This document shows positions 37,401 to 45,712 of a stretch of DNA of 64,000 nt, in pieces (the first letter of the stretch is position 1; each line of letters begins with the position of its first letter). This DNA is from Prosthecobacter debontii (lineage in GTDB: Bacteria > Verrucomicrobiota > Verrucomicrobiia > Verrucomicrobiales > Verrucomicrobiaceae). Under the pieces are notes generated by a model. It had not been told where the DNA came from, did no database searches, and was given only the letters and a program-made list of their open reading frames with translations. A program made the translations under genes and the position numbers. The DNA lies in NCBI GenBank assembly GCA_945860295.1, contig CAMAQH010000018.1:1-64000 (forward strand). The letters run 5' to 3'.

Positions 37401-39038
37401 AATGCGGCTGAGCAATTGCAGAACCTAGCCCGTCAAGCAGCGACACAACCTGCGAATCAGCCGCTTAATCAAGAACCCGCTAAGCAGGCGACTGAGCAGG
37501 CTCGGCAAAAGGTCAATGAACTCGCCCAGCAAATCGCGGCGCAGGGTGAGGCGGCTCGTGTGTCACTCGCTGAACTCACCCCTCAGGTCAGTGACATGAT
37601 GAAAGCGGTCGCGCAGGATTTGAAGAAAACTCTGGAACAAACCAAGTCCGCTGCAAAGGAAGCCGAAGCTGCCAAACCCGTCGCCGAAGTTGCTGAAAAA
37701 GCCGCCACTTTGCAGACCGAAGCTGCTGAGAACGCCGAGAAGATGAGTTCACTGCAAGCTGCGCTTCGTCAGGAAGCCAACGCCGCTGATCTGCAAAAAG
37801 ATCAGCAGCGCCAGATGGCGCGAACCGCAGATGGAGCACTCGCCCAGATGCAGCAAAAGGCACCGCAGATTGCCCAAAATTTGCAACAGGCCCAGCAGGC
37901 CCAGCAGAGCCAGCCACAGGCAAAAAATTTGAATCAAGCCGCGCAGGCACAGCAGCAAACGGCGCAGGCGCTTGATCAGCTCGCACAGAATATGGCGAAG
38001 GCTGAGCAAGGGCAGGAACTAAGCGAGCAGGAAATCGCTGCCGCCGAAAAAATGGAGCAGGAAATTGGTGCTAAAGAGCCGCTGGATGAGGCTTACGACC
38101 GCGCCCAGAAGCTCGCCCAAATGGCGCAGGATGCCACGCAAGATCCAGGCAAAGTACTCGCAGAGTTGGAGAAGGAATTGCCCAAAAATCCTTCTATGCA
38201 AAAGGCGCTCGCCGAAATATCCAAACAGACTGCGCAGAGCAGCGAACAGGCCGTCACCGCTGAGGCCCAGCAGCCGAGCAATATTGGATTGGCTGCTGAT
38301 AAAGCTGCGAACGATCTCGCCCGCGTCTCACGCCATCAGCAGCGCCTCGGTCAGGAAGAAGCCGCGCAACAAACGGCTGAGGCCAGCAACCAACTTCAAC
38401 AGCAAGCGCAGTCTGCTAAAGGCCAACCTGGGCAACCGCAAAAACCTGTCGGCAATGAAGCTCAAGCTGCCGCTGCACAGGCCGCGAAATCTGCCGAAGC
38501 CACCGCTGCTGCCACACCGCCTGCGATGCTGGCGAATCCATTCGCGCAGGTGCAGTCAGCTTTACTTGCGCAAGCTCTTGATCAGCTTGATGCCACTTTG
38601 CATCCTCAGCAGGGCAGTCAGCAGCCACAACAAGGCCAACAGGACCAGCAGCAACAACAGCAGGGAAAGCAAGGGCAGCAGTCCGCTCAACAGAGTTTGT
38701 CTCAGGCTCAGCAGAGTCAGCAGCAGCAGATGGCCGATCAGCGCAATCAGGGGCAGACCCCAGGGTCTCAGCAACCCGGCCAGCAGATGGCGCAGAATCA
38801 AAAGCCTGGCCAGAATCAGTCGCAGGCACCGAGTCAAAATGAAGGAGGTAATCTCCAAGCCACACTCAAAGACGGTGTGCTCGGCGCTGAGATGATCCTC
38901 GTGAATGGTGACTGGGGACACCTGCCAAGTAAAATGGCCGAAGACCTCAGCGAAGCGACACGCAGTGAGGCCGCTGCTGAATACCGCGCTGCCATCGAGA
39001 GCTACTACAAAGCCATCGCTACTAAGGCGCGGAAGTAG
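34467..39038 (+). CDS. Giant DUF4175-like membrane protein with coiled coil and Gln-rich tail
   Basis: A 1523-residue inner-membrane protein. Hydrophobic helices sit near residues 28-48, 55-75 and 148-170. A beta-rich Ig-like region spans about 190-510, including PPAYSGLPEIKV. From about 520 to 1330 it is almost entirely Ala/Gln/Glu/Lys coiled coil. Residues about 1380-1465 are an extreme Gln-rich low-complexity tract. The last 45 residues (MAEDLSEATRSEAAAEYR) form a conserved-looking end. The layout resembles DUF4175 proteins, which in Planctomycetes and Verrucomicrobia often lie near MoxR/BatA genes, as here. It may span the periplasm and interact with the Bat proteins (inference). Confidence 0.65.
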   Translation: MNIALRPATLEVLNAFRQRRQKLLKWRAALALGTVALLVLLVIALLDRAWFMPESIRPWFSLAAYAGAAFAGWKVAWRFISEARETSGAARLLEIVVPAMRERMLSAVELAEGHGSESEEFRARLQDDVAAEVQKISLCSVLPLRSLKSWIMGFGLMLALIIALSFVSMLHLPGFFARAAIPFANLARPSSVEIVIAAPTPADTLVPFASEMEVIADIIGPKPDRVQIETQAGDAKSRLTDMRLSTGSRYQSVVAIGQIDLRYRIVAADAISSWFTLSARARPRVIKFVKTVVPPAYSGLPEIKVTDDQGDIEALEGSIVKLTLKLNQPISKASLLINPDHADHPEALPAQIATDDGVSAALEVKADVESWQMALTAKETGFTNDESSPWSVISTPDLPPVVQIIEPIDQIELLADEAVRLSGLAGDDVGLERVLLAHSINAAKWSEKEVSGKTVKEAQIQTLLGLAPMQVKAGDTVMIKLIAIDLKGQRTETQPLRVIILEQTVSPEQRQWAAQTRRFAQQAETLAEDAKELRKNIEQVSKIEKAKSKNPEAERDAKDALALAQGGLEKVTAKADDLWKALQETARTAPTHLDVLETQLLGERLAHMRSDALREMQKVITGDLEKTEPLTRDASEAQADADTIASAARAFAAEDNARLVAQQAQQLSRQEALLTDQSLSANRDATQRPKWQEQQRASMASSEILRQQMETLKSLIDGGQQNTLKEHQKQIGEARADLEASLDKPDQAKSPEHLYGASDNLRQRLARAADAARGIAESAAAKSNQLRELIARQENPAVVALQEAKAALNQATAEAKDPKKREREDRDGLKAPEKAVKELASAAKQLEEQAALREQNTMSNDQAALDTNRASRAADKLAREVAETKTPETAAQVQAKAEQLSNAVRALEVDALAQTAMKAIEEAAFDSDPTKSATPTRPAEQARAAAEALKQLPEALRRMSKPDQQMATIAQQATDQTRNAAEQLQNLARQAATQPANQPLNQEPAKQATEQARQKVNELAQQIAAQGEAARVSLAELTPQVSDMMKAVAQDLKKTLEQTKSAAKEAEAAKPVAEVAEKAATLQTEAAENAEKMSSLQAALRQEANAADLQKDQQRQMARTADGALAQMQQKAPQIAQNLQQAQQAQQSQPQAKNLNQAAQAQQQTAQALDQLAQNMAKAEQGQELSEQEIAAAEKMEQEIGAKEPLDEAYDRAQKLAQMAQDATQDPGKVLAELEKELPKNPSMQKALAEISKQTAQSSEQAVTAEAQQPSNIGLAADKAANDLARVSRHQQRLGQEEAAQQTAEASNQLQQQAQSAKGQPGQPQKPVGNEAQAAAAQAAKSAEATAAATPPAMLANPFAQVQSALLAQALDQLDATLHPQQGSQQPQQGQQDQQQQQQGKQGQQSAQQSLSQAQQSQQQQMADQRNQGQTPGSQQPGQQMAQNQKPGQNQSQAPSQNEGGNLQATLKDGVLGAEMILVNGDWGHLPSKMAEDLSEATRSEAAAEYRAAIESYYKAIATKARK

Positions 39039-39105
39039 AAAACTCATTCAGGCGTGTGTTCCTGTTCATTAACAAGCTTTGCCTTCAGCCGCGTACTCTT
39101 TCATC

Positions 39106-40521
39106 ATGCAACCGCTCGATCCTACAGCTCATGCCCTCAGCGTTAATCGTCGCACCTTTTTCTCTCAGTCGGCTTATGGACTGGGTGGGATGGCTTTGGC
39201 TTCGCTGATGCAGGAGGCTCAGGGCGGCATCGCTGGAGCCATGCTCAAACCGCATTTTCCAGTGAAGGCAAAGCGCGTTATTTTTCTTTGCATGGCAGGT
39301 GGGCCATCGCATCTGGAGATCTTTGATTGGAAGCCGAAATTGAAGGAGTTGGATGGTAAAGCATTCCCTGAATCCTTCACCAAGGGGCAGCAACTCGCTC
39401 AGCTACAAGGCGCGGAATTGAAGGCGCGTGGAGCCTTTTGTGAGTTCAAGAAATGGGGGCAAAGTGGCCAGGAGATTTCGGAGTTGTTCCCACATCTCGG
39501 CAGCGTGGCTGATGACCTGTGCATCATTCGCTCCATGAAGACGGAGCAAATCAATCATGACACGGCGCACGCTTTCATGAACACGGGTAGCATCATCAAG
39601 GGGCGCCCCAGCATGGGGTCATGGCTGCTCTATGGTCTCGGCTGTGAGACGAGTGATTTGCCGGGCTTTGTCGTGCTGACTTCAGCGGGTAAAACAGGTC
39701 AGCAGCCAGTATCTGCGCGTCAGTGGTCAGCGGGCGTGCTGCCGAGTAAGTATCAAGGCATCCAGTTTCAATCTAAGGGGCAGCCGGTGCATTATTTGGG
39801 TAGTCCAGATGGGGTATGCCAAAGCATGCAGCGACAGGTCGTGGATGAGGTCAAGCGACTAAACGGAATCTTGGCAGAGGAGAAACTTGACCCCGAGATT
39901 CAGACTCGCATCTTACAATATGAGATGGCTTTTAAAATGCAGTCAAGCGTTCCGGATTTGATCGATATGAAGAGTGAGCCGCAGCACATCTTCGACATGT
40001 ATGGTGTGAAGCAACCGGGTGACGGCAGTTTTGCCTCAAACTGCCTGCTCGCACGCCGCATGGCGGAGCGGGGCACGCGCATGATTCAGCTTTATCACCG
40101 CGCGTGGGATCATCACAGTGGCATTGTCGATGGCATGAAAGCCGCTGCTGCTGATGTGGACCGCGCTACCGCAGCACTCATCAATGACCTCAAACAACGC
40201 GGCATGTTGGACGACACGTTGATTCTTTGGGGCGGCGAGTTTGGCCGCACGCCGATGGGGCAAGGAACGGGTCGTGATCACCACATCCTAGCCTTCAACG
40301 TTTTCATGTCAGGCGGCGGCGTAAAGCCAGGCTTCAGCTATGGCGCGACGGATGAACTCGGCTACCGCTCGGTGGAAGACATCGTACACGTTCATGATCT
40401 CCATGCCACGATGCTGCATCTGCTCGGTATCGACCACAAACGTCTCACGGTGAAATTCCAGGGACTCGATATCCGGCTCACCGGCATCGCCGGTAATCTG
40501 GTGAAGAAGGTGCTGGCGTAA
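39106..40521 (+). CDS. DUF1501 exported protein (Tat-type signal)
   Basis: 471 residues from ATG at 39106. The N-terminus NRRTFFSQSAYGLGGMALASL is a twin-arginine signal. FLCMAGGPSHLEIFDWKPKL, INHDTAHAFMNTG, WDHHSG and GGEFGRTPMGQ are DUF1501 hallmarks; the family belongs to the alkaline-phosphatase-like superfamily. In PVC bacteria it usually sits next to a DUF1549/DUF1553 cytochrome gene; here none is adjacent. A metal-dependent hydrolase role on sulfated or phosphorylated sugars is plausible but unproven. The tatD gene follows 15 bases later. Confidence 0.88.
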   Translation: MQPLDPTAHALSVNRRTFFSQSAYGLGGMALASLMQEAQGGIAGAMLKPHFPVKAKRVIFLCMAGGPSHLEIFDWKPKLKELDGKAFPESFTKGQQLAQLQGAELKARGAFCEFKKWGQSGQEISELFPHLGSVADDLCIIRSMKTEQINHDTAHAFMNTGSIIKGRPSMGSWLLYGLGCETSDLPGFVVLTSAGKTGQQPVSARQWSAGVLPSKYQGIQFQSKGQPVHYLGSPDGVCQSMQRQVVDEVKRLNGILAEEKLDPEIQTRILQYEMAFKMQSSVPDLIDMKSEPQHIFDMYGVKQPGDGSFASNCLLARRMAERGTRMIQLYHRAWDHHSGIVDGMKAAAADVDRATAALINDLKQRGMLDDTLILWGGEFGRTPMGQGTGRDHHILAFNVFMSGGGVKPGFSYGATDELGYRSVEDIVHVHDLHATMLHLLGIDHKRLTVKFQGLDIRLTGIAGNLVKKVLA

Positions 40522-40535
40522 CATTCAGATGACGC

Positions 40536-41327
40536 ATGTTTTTCGATACCCACACTCATCTTGGCAGCCACAAATTTGATTCTGATCTTCAAGACGTTCT
40601 GGCGCGTGCCAGTGCTGCTGACGTCAAGCGGATGATGGTGCCAGCCACAGATCTGATCAATGCGCGCAAGTGTCTAGCCATTGCTGAGCGGGAAACTCAG
40701 GTTCGCGTCGCAGTTGGCGTTCATCCCTGTGATGTGGACACGGTTTCTGGTGAGTCTTGGATTGATGAAATGCGTGTGCTGGCAGTGCATACGAAGGTGG
40801 CCGCCATCGGAGAAATCGGACTCGATTACTTTCATCCGCCGCCGGAAGGTTTTGATCTCAGTGGATGGAAATCGCATCAAGCGAAGTGCTTGCGCCTACA
40901 GCTCGATTTGGCCTGTGAGTTGGGTTTGAATGTCGTGCTACATAATCGCGACAGTTGGGACGATCTGGTCTCCATCGTCATGCCTTATAGTGGGCATTTG
41001 CGCGGTGTCTTCCACTGTTACACAGGCACGCTTGAGCAGGCCCGGCCATTGCTTGAAGCGGGACATCTGATTTCCTTCACTGGTATCGTGACTTTTAAAA
41101 AGCCAGGTTCAGTAGGCGAGACGGCGCGTGAGGTGCCTGATGGCCAATACATGATCGAGACTGATGCGCCCTATCTCGCGCCGATGCCGCATCGTGGTCA
41201 GCGCTGTGAGCCTGCCCATGTGGCCGACACGGCACGCGATATTGCACTGATGCGCAGGCAGAGTGTTGAAGAGGTCGCGCGAGTGACCACTGAGACGGCC
41301 TTAAAGTTCTTCAAAGGTTTCGAGTAA
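40536..41327 (+). CDS. tatD: TatD family metal-dependent DNase
   Basis: A 263-residue amidohydrolase-fold nuclease. Metal-site signatures are DTHTHLGSHKF, GEIGLDYFH, HNRDSWDD, FHCYTGT and IETDAPYLAP. TatD-type enzymes are 3'-5' exonucleases acting on single-stranded DNA or RNA, in the cytoplasm. It follows DUF1501 by 15 bases, so they may share a transcript, which need not mean a shared function. Confidence 0.9.
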   Translation: MFFDTHTHLGSHKFDSDLQDVLARASAADVKRMMVPATDLINARKCLAIAERETQVRVAVGVHPCDVDTVSGESWIDEMRVLAVHTKVAAIGEIGLDYFHPPPEGFDLSGWKSHQAKCLRLQLDLACELGLNVVLHNRDSWDDLVSIVMPYSGHLRGVFHCYTGTLEQARPLLEAGHLISFTGIVTFKKPGSVGETAREVPDGQYMIETDAPYLAPMPHRGQRCEPAHVADTARDIALMRRQSVEEVARVTTETALKFFKGFE

Positions 41328-41376
41328 AAATATTCTGAATAGCCGCAAGCCTGTGCTAGTCAGAGTGCGCACCACT

Positions 41377-42027
41377 ATGAAAAACATGCTTCGCGCTTTG
41401 GTTTGTGCCGCTATCATCGGTTTATCTCTTTCCTCATGTGTCGTTGACTCTTATGGCTACCCCCGTCGTGGCTATAGCGGCGGCGGTTACAGCGGAGGCT
41501 ACTACGATGACGTAGACTATGATAATGGCTACTACGGGTCGAATTACGGCGGTGGCTACGGCGCACCCCTGTATACGCCAGCATTTACCAGCTTGTCGTT
41601 CTTTGGCGGCAGTGGATGGGGCAATCAATGCGCCCGCCCGAGCTACGGTAACTCGCACTATCATATAAACAGCGCTCAGCATTACGGGCGCAGCTCATAT
41701 CAGCAGCCTGTTTCATCCACGCAGCGCTATGCCTCACAAGTGACACGTCCATCGACATTCCGTGGCAACAGTGTCTTTGGCACTCCGCCGCCAACACCGA
41801 CTTTTTCAGCGCCGCGCACCTTGTCTCGTCCGTCCTACAGTGTGCCTGCACCTCGCCCCGTACCTTCGGCTTCGAGTCGCAGCCATGAGGCTTCCTCAGT
41901 TCCGGCACCGAGTGGACGCTCGGAGCGCAGTAGTCCCATCGTGCAGGCAGCCAGTTCATTCTCGACCCCTTCGGACTCGGGCCGCTTTGGTGCTGGTTTG
42001 CCCTCCGATCAGCGTCGTCAACGCTGA
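41377..42027 (+). CDS. Tyr/Gly-rich lipoprotein, unknown function
   Basis: 216 residues from ATG at 41377. A lipoprotein signal with lipobox LSSC ends near residue 22. The next 40 residues are rich in Gly and Tyr (GYSGGGYSGGYYDD), and the rest is Pro/Ser-rich and probably disordered. I recognise no domain. It lies just before the moxR operon on the same strand. Confidence 0.7.
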   Translation: MKNMLRALVCAAIIGLSLSSCVVDSYGYPRRGYSGGGYSGGYYDDVDYDNGYYGSNYGGGYGAPLYTPAFTSLSFFGGSGWGNQCARPSYGNSHYHINSAQHYGRSSYQQPVSSTQRYASQVTRPSTFRGNSVFGTPPPTPTFSAPRTLSRPSYSVPAPRPVPSASSRSHEASSVPAPSGRSERSSPIVQAASSFSTPSDSGRFGAGLPSDQRRQR

Positions 42028-42140
42028 GCCTGGAAAGATGTTTTTTGCATTTCTTTTGTAGCAGGAAGTCTTGGGCGGCGTTTTGATCATGTGGGTCCAG
42101 TCTTGACTCTCACGCTAGCCCCATTGATCTTTCGTGCCGC

Positions 42141-43145
42141 ATGTCTGAACCCGTCGTCTCCTCCCCCGCCGTCCCTCATCAGGAAACCATCGCCAAATCC
42201 GCATCTTGGGTGCTGCCGCTTCGTGCAGAAATCGCCCGAGTCCTCATCGGCCAGACCGAACTCGTTGATCGCTTGTTGGTCGCTTTGCTGACCAACGGGC
42301 ACGTGCTGCTAGAAGGTGTTCCTGGATTAGCCAAAACACTCGCTGTGCGCACTCTTTCCAGTGCCCTTCATGCCGAGTTCAAGCGCATCCAATTCACGCC
42401 CGATTTGTTGCCTGCTGATGTCGTGGGCACCATGGTGTATCACCCGAAGGAGGGGACTTTTACTCCGCGACTCGGACCCGTCTTTGCCAATCTAGTTCTG
42501 GCTGATGAAATCAACCGCGCTCCAGCTAAGGTTCAGAGCGCTTTGCTCGAAGCCATGCAGGAGCGCCAGGTTACCATCGGTGACAAGAGCTACAAACTGC
42601 CTGATCCTTTCATGGTGCTGGCCACGCAAAATCCGATCGATCAAGAAGGCACCTACACGCTGCCTGAAGCCCAGCTTGACCGGTTTTTATTCAAAGTGCG
42701 CGTCATCTATCCGACTCCGTCTGAGGAGCGCCAAGTGCTCGACGCGATGGCCACCAGCGCGCCAAAACTAGACGTGAATCAGATCACTCAGGCTGCGGAC
42801 ATCGTTGCTAGCCGAGGTATCGTGAACAGCATCTACATTGATGAAAAGATCCGTGATTACATTGTGGCCATCATTCATGCCACGCGTAATCCAGAGGTCG
42901 TGGCACCGCATTTGAAGTTGCTCATTCGCTGTGGCGCATCTCCGCGTGGCACGATAAATCTCGCGCTCGCTTCCAAGGCCCTAGCCTTCCTCGCCGGACG
43001 TAACTTTGTGACCCCACAGGACATTAAAGATCTCGCCCCCGACATCCTCCGTCATCGTATTCTTCTGAGCTATGAAGCTGAAGCCGAAGGTGTGACCAGT
43101 GAAGACGTGATCAAGCAACTGCTCGACAAACTACCGGTGCCATAA
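42141..43145 (+). CDS. MoxR family AAA ATPase
   Basis: A 334-residue AAA+ ATPase. Walker A is VPGLAKT near residue 60, Walker B is LADEINRAPAK near residue 120, and the typical sensor-1 region ATQNPIDQEGTYTLPEAQLDRF follows. MoxR proteins act as chaperones with VWA-domain partners to assemble or activate envelope or metal enzymes. The partners DUF58 and three VWA/Bat genes follow directly, so it is the first gene of this operon. Confidence 0.92.
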   Translation: MSEPVVSSPAVPHQETIAKSASWVLPLRAEIARVLIGQTELVDRLLVALLTNGHVLLEGVPGLAKTLAVRTLSSALHAEFKRIQFTPDLLPADVVGTMVYHPKEGTFTPRLGPVFANLVLADEINRAPAKVQSALLEAMQERQVTIGDKSYKLPDPFMVLATQNPIDQEGTYTLPEAQLDRFLFKVRVIYPTPSEERQVLDAMATSAPKLDVNQITQAADIVASRGIVNSIYIDEKIRDYIVAIIHATRNPEVVAPHLKLLIRCGASPRGTINLALASKALAFLAGRNFVTPQDIKDLAPDILRHRILLSYEAEAEGVTSEDVIKQLLDKLPVP

Positions 43146-43227
43146 ACTGTTCTTGGTTCGTTGCTTGCGGCTTTCTATCTGACAGCCCGCTGCGCACATT
43201 TGAAACCATGCTCCGATCGCCATTTGC

Positions 43228-44142
43228 ATGCCTGCATCAACTCCCAACGACGACGAACGTCTCAAGCGCATCCTTAAGCGTGTGAGGCGCATCGAGCTGA
43301 TCACTCGTGGCATGGTGAAGGAGACGCTGGGCGGTGCATATCATTCGCGTTTTAAAGGGCAGGGGATCGAGTTTGATGATTTCCGCGAGTATCAGCCTGG
43401 GGATGATGTTCGATTTCTGGACTGGAATGTGACGGCTCGCATGGACGAGCCTTTTGTCCGCAAGTACATCGAAGAGCGTGAGCTGACAGTGATGCTTGTT
43501 GTCGATGTCAGCGGCTCCGGCGACTATGGAAGTCACGAAGATAGCAAGCGTGAGCGTGCCGCAGAGGTCGCCGCGGTGTTTGCCTTTAGCGCCGTGCAGA
43601 ATCAGGACAAAGTCGGACTCATTCTCGTCTCTGATAAGGTGGAGCACTACCTGCCTGCGCGAAAGGGCGGTAGCCATGCGCTGCGCTGTTTGCGTGATAT
43701 TTTGAACATGCAGCCGAAGAGTCGGCGCACAGATCTGGCTCCAGCTTTGGACCTTGCTCTAGAGCGTGTCGCTCATCGTGCATTGGTCGTGGTCGTGTCA
43801 GATTTCTTCACTACGAATGATGCCTGGGAGAAGAGTTTGCGCTCTCTGGCTGCCAAGCATGATGTCGTGACAGCACAAATCACCGATCCGCGTGAGTGGG
43901 AACTGCCCAATGCGGGTCGTGTCTGTCTCGAAGATCCGGAAACAGGTGAGCAGCATATCGTTAATACATCACATCCTGCCGTGCGGCGTCAGTATGCGGA
44001 AAGGATCAGTGAACGGCAGGATTCTCTCAATCGCATGTTGAGAAAAAATGCCGTGGAGCGGCTCGATGTGCGCACGGACGATGACTACGTGCCTGCCTTG
44101 AAAGCCTATTTTCGCACACGTAAAAGGAGGAAGCGCTCATGA
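43228..44142 (+). CDS. DUF58 protein (VWA-like), MoxR partner
   Basis: 304 residues. ITRGMVKETLGGAYHSRFKG, FDDFREYQPGDDVRFLDWNVTAR and VDVSGSGDYGS are conserved in the DUF58 family, the last being the metal-binding MIDAS-like motif of a VWA fold. The length is normal. It ends in a 4-bp ATGA overlap with the next gene, which shows translational coupling. Confidence 0.9.
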   Translation: MPASTPNDDERLKRILKRVRRIELITRGMVKETLGGAYHSRFKGQGIEFDDFREYQPGDDVRFLDWNVTARMDEPFVRKYIEERELTVMLVVDVSGSGDYGSHEDSKRERAAEVAAVFAFSAVQNQDKVGLILVSDKVEHYLPARKGGSHALRCLRDILNMQPKSRRTDLAPALDLALERVAHRALVVVVSDFFTTNDAWEKSLRSLAAKHDVVTAQITDPREWELPNAGRVCLEDPETGEQHIVNTSHPAVRRQYAERISERQDSLNRMLRKNAVERLDVRTDDDYVPALKAYFRTRKRRKRS

Positions 44143-44678
44143 GCCTGTTCGCTTTTTTCATCGCACAAGCCCAGCAGCCAGAGGCACCGCCCCTGCAGCC
44201 TTTGCCGCACCCTGGGCTGCCTGATCCGACATTGATTACAACCGGTCCTAGTTGGTGGGTTTATGCTGCCGCTGCCATTTTAGTTATCTCTCTGCTGGCT
44301 CTTATCTTGTGGATGCTTTTCCGCCCTGCGAAAGTCAGTCCGCCACTGTTGAAGAAACCGTGGCAGACAGCGATGACTCGTCTGCGAGACATCCTCGCGC
44401 AAGCTGCCCTGAAGTCGCCTTCCGACACAGCTGCCGCAGTATCAGAAACGCTGCGCGTTTATTTCCTAGAGAGCTACAAAATCCCAGCGCCCTTTCGCAC
44501 TTCTCAGGAGTTGTTTCAGCGTGGTGGCATCCCGGCCACTTCCCTGCGCCTGACTCGCTATGCGGCATTGGCAGACATTTGGGATCAGCTCGCTTTTGCG
44601 CCTGTGCCTGCAAACTCAAGTGAAGCCTCGGCTCTCGTGCAAAAGGCCATTGAATCCTTAGAGGAAGACCGCCTATGA
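44139..44678 (+). CDS. DUF4381 small membrane protein
   Basis: 179 residues. A short N-terminal periplasmic segment, then a transmembrane helix near residues 44-64 (WWVYAAAAILVISLLALILWMLF), then a cytoplasmic helical domain. This is the DUF4381 pattern, always found between DUF58 and BatA genes in such operons. It overlaps both neighbours by 4 bp (ATGA). Confidence 0.82.
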   Translation: MSLFAFFIAQAQQPEAPPLQPLPHPGLPDPTLITTGPSWWVYAAAAILVISLLALILWMLFRPAKVSPPLLKKPWQTAMTRLRDILAQAALKSPSDTAAAVSETLRVYFLESYKIPAPFRTSQELFQRGGIPATSLRLTRYAALADIWDQLAFAPVPANSSEASALVQKAIESLEEDRL

Positions 44679-45700
44679 GCATTCCATTTCTTCGCGACAC
44701 GATCTTTGCTCATCCTACTTGGCTGCTCCTGCTGCTCGCGCTGCCTCTCATGGCTTGGTGGCGCGGCAGATTTGGTAAGGCTCCCACGATTGCTTTTTCG
44801 ACCACATTCCTGCTGCGTGATCTCGGCACTCCGGCCAAGTCTGCTCGCGGTGGTTTCACCATGGGTCTCGTGTTGCTCAGCCTTGCTGCCGCCATCTTTG
44901 CTCTGGCTCGCCCGCAGAAAGTCATTTCGCATGACGAAGACAACACAGAGGGCATCGCCATCTGTCTCTGCGTGGATGTTTCTCTCTCCATGTTGATCGA
45001 GGACTTCTACATCGGCGGCAATCCCGTGAATCGTATCACAGCGGCCAAGCGAGTCATGCGTGACTTCATTCGCGGCCGCACCAATGACCGCATCGGTATT
45101 GTCGCTTTTGCCGGAGCGCCCTATCAGCCTTGCCCACTCACGCTTCAGCGCGAGTGGCTTGAGGCAAATCTTGATCGAGTCCAAACGGGCGTCATGGAGG
45201 ACGGAACAGCCATCGGCTCAGGTCTGGCGGCCGCCTCCCGTCGGCTGGATAAAGAAACAGTCCCGAGCAAAGTCATCATTCTGCTGACGGATGGTGCCAG
45301 CAACAGCGGTAAGCTCAGCCCCCAAGACTCAGCCAAGCTCGCGGCCACGCTTGGACAAAAAATTTATACCATTGCCATCGGCACTCCTGGAGTTCACATG
45401 ATCCCGCTGCCAAACGGACGAGTCATCACCAGTGGCCGGCAGGAGTTCGATGAAGGCACGCTCCAAGAAGTCGCCCGCATCGGCAATGGCAGCTTCTACA
45501 TGGCTCAGGATCTGAGTGCTTTGCAGGAGATTTTCGACACCATCAACAAGCTCGAAAAGAAGGAGATCAAGCACCGCAATATCACCGAGACAGAGGAGCT
45601 TTTCTTCTACCCACTTGGAGCGGCAGCAACTCTACTTGGACTGGCCTTGTTGCTGCGGTTCACACTGCTCAATGCCTCCCCGATGGCTGTTGCCACCTGA
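44675..45700 (+). CDS. batA: BatA-type VWA domain membrane protein
   Basis: 341 residues. Two N-terminal helices (FAHPTWLLLLLALPLMAWW and GLVLLSLAAAIFALARP) are the BatA N-terminal domain. The VWA domain carries the MIDAS motifs DVSLS (about residue 105), EDGTAIGSG and LLTDGASNSG. A C-terminal helix follows (PLGAAATLLGLALLLRF). Bat proteins are linked to aerotolerance in Bacteroides and to envelope stress. The start overlaps the DUF4381 stop by 4 bp. Confidence 0.9.
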   Translation: MSIPFLRDTIFAHPTWLLLLLALPLMAWWRGRFGKAPTIAFSTTFLLRDLGTPAKSARGGFTMGLVLLSLAAAIFALARPQKVISHDEDNTEGIAICLCVDVSLSMLIEDFYIGGNPVNRITAAKRVMRDFIRGRTNDRIGIVAFAGAPYQPCPLTLQREWLEANLDRVQTGVMEDGTAIGSGLAAASRRLDKETVPSKVIILLTDGASNSGKLSPQDSAKLAATLGQKIYTIAIGTPGVHMIPLPNGRVITSGRQEFDEGTLQEVARIGNGSFYMAQDLSALQEIFDTINKLEKKEIKHRNITETEELFFYPLGAAATLLGLALLLRFTLLNASPMAVAT

Positions 45701-45712
45701 CCTCTTGCCACC

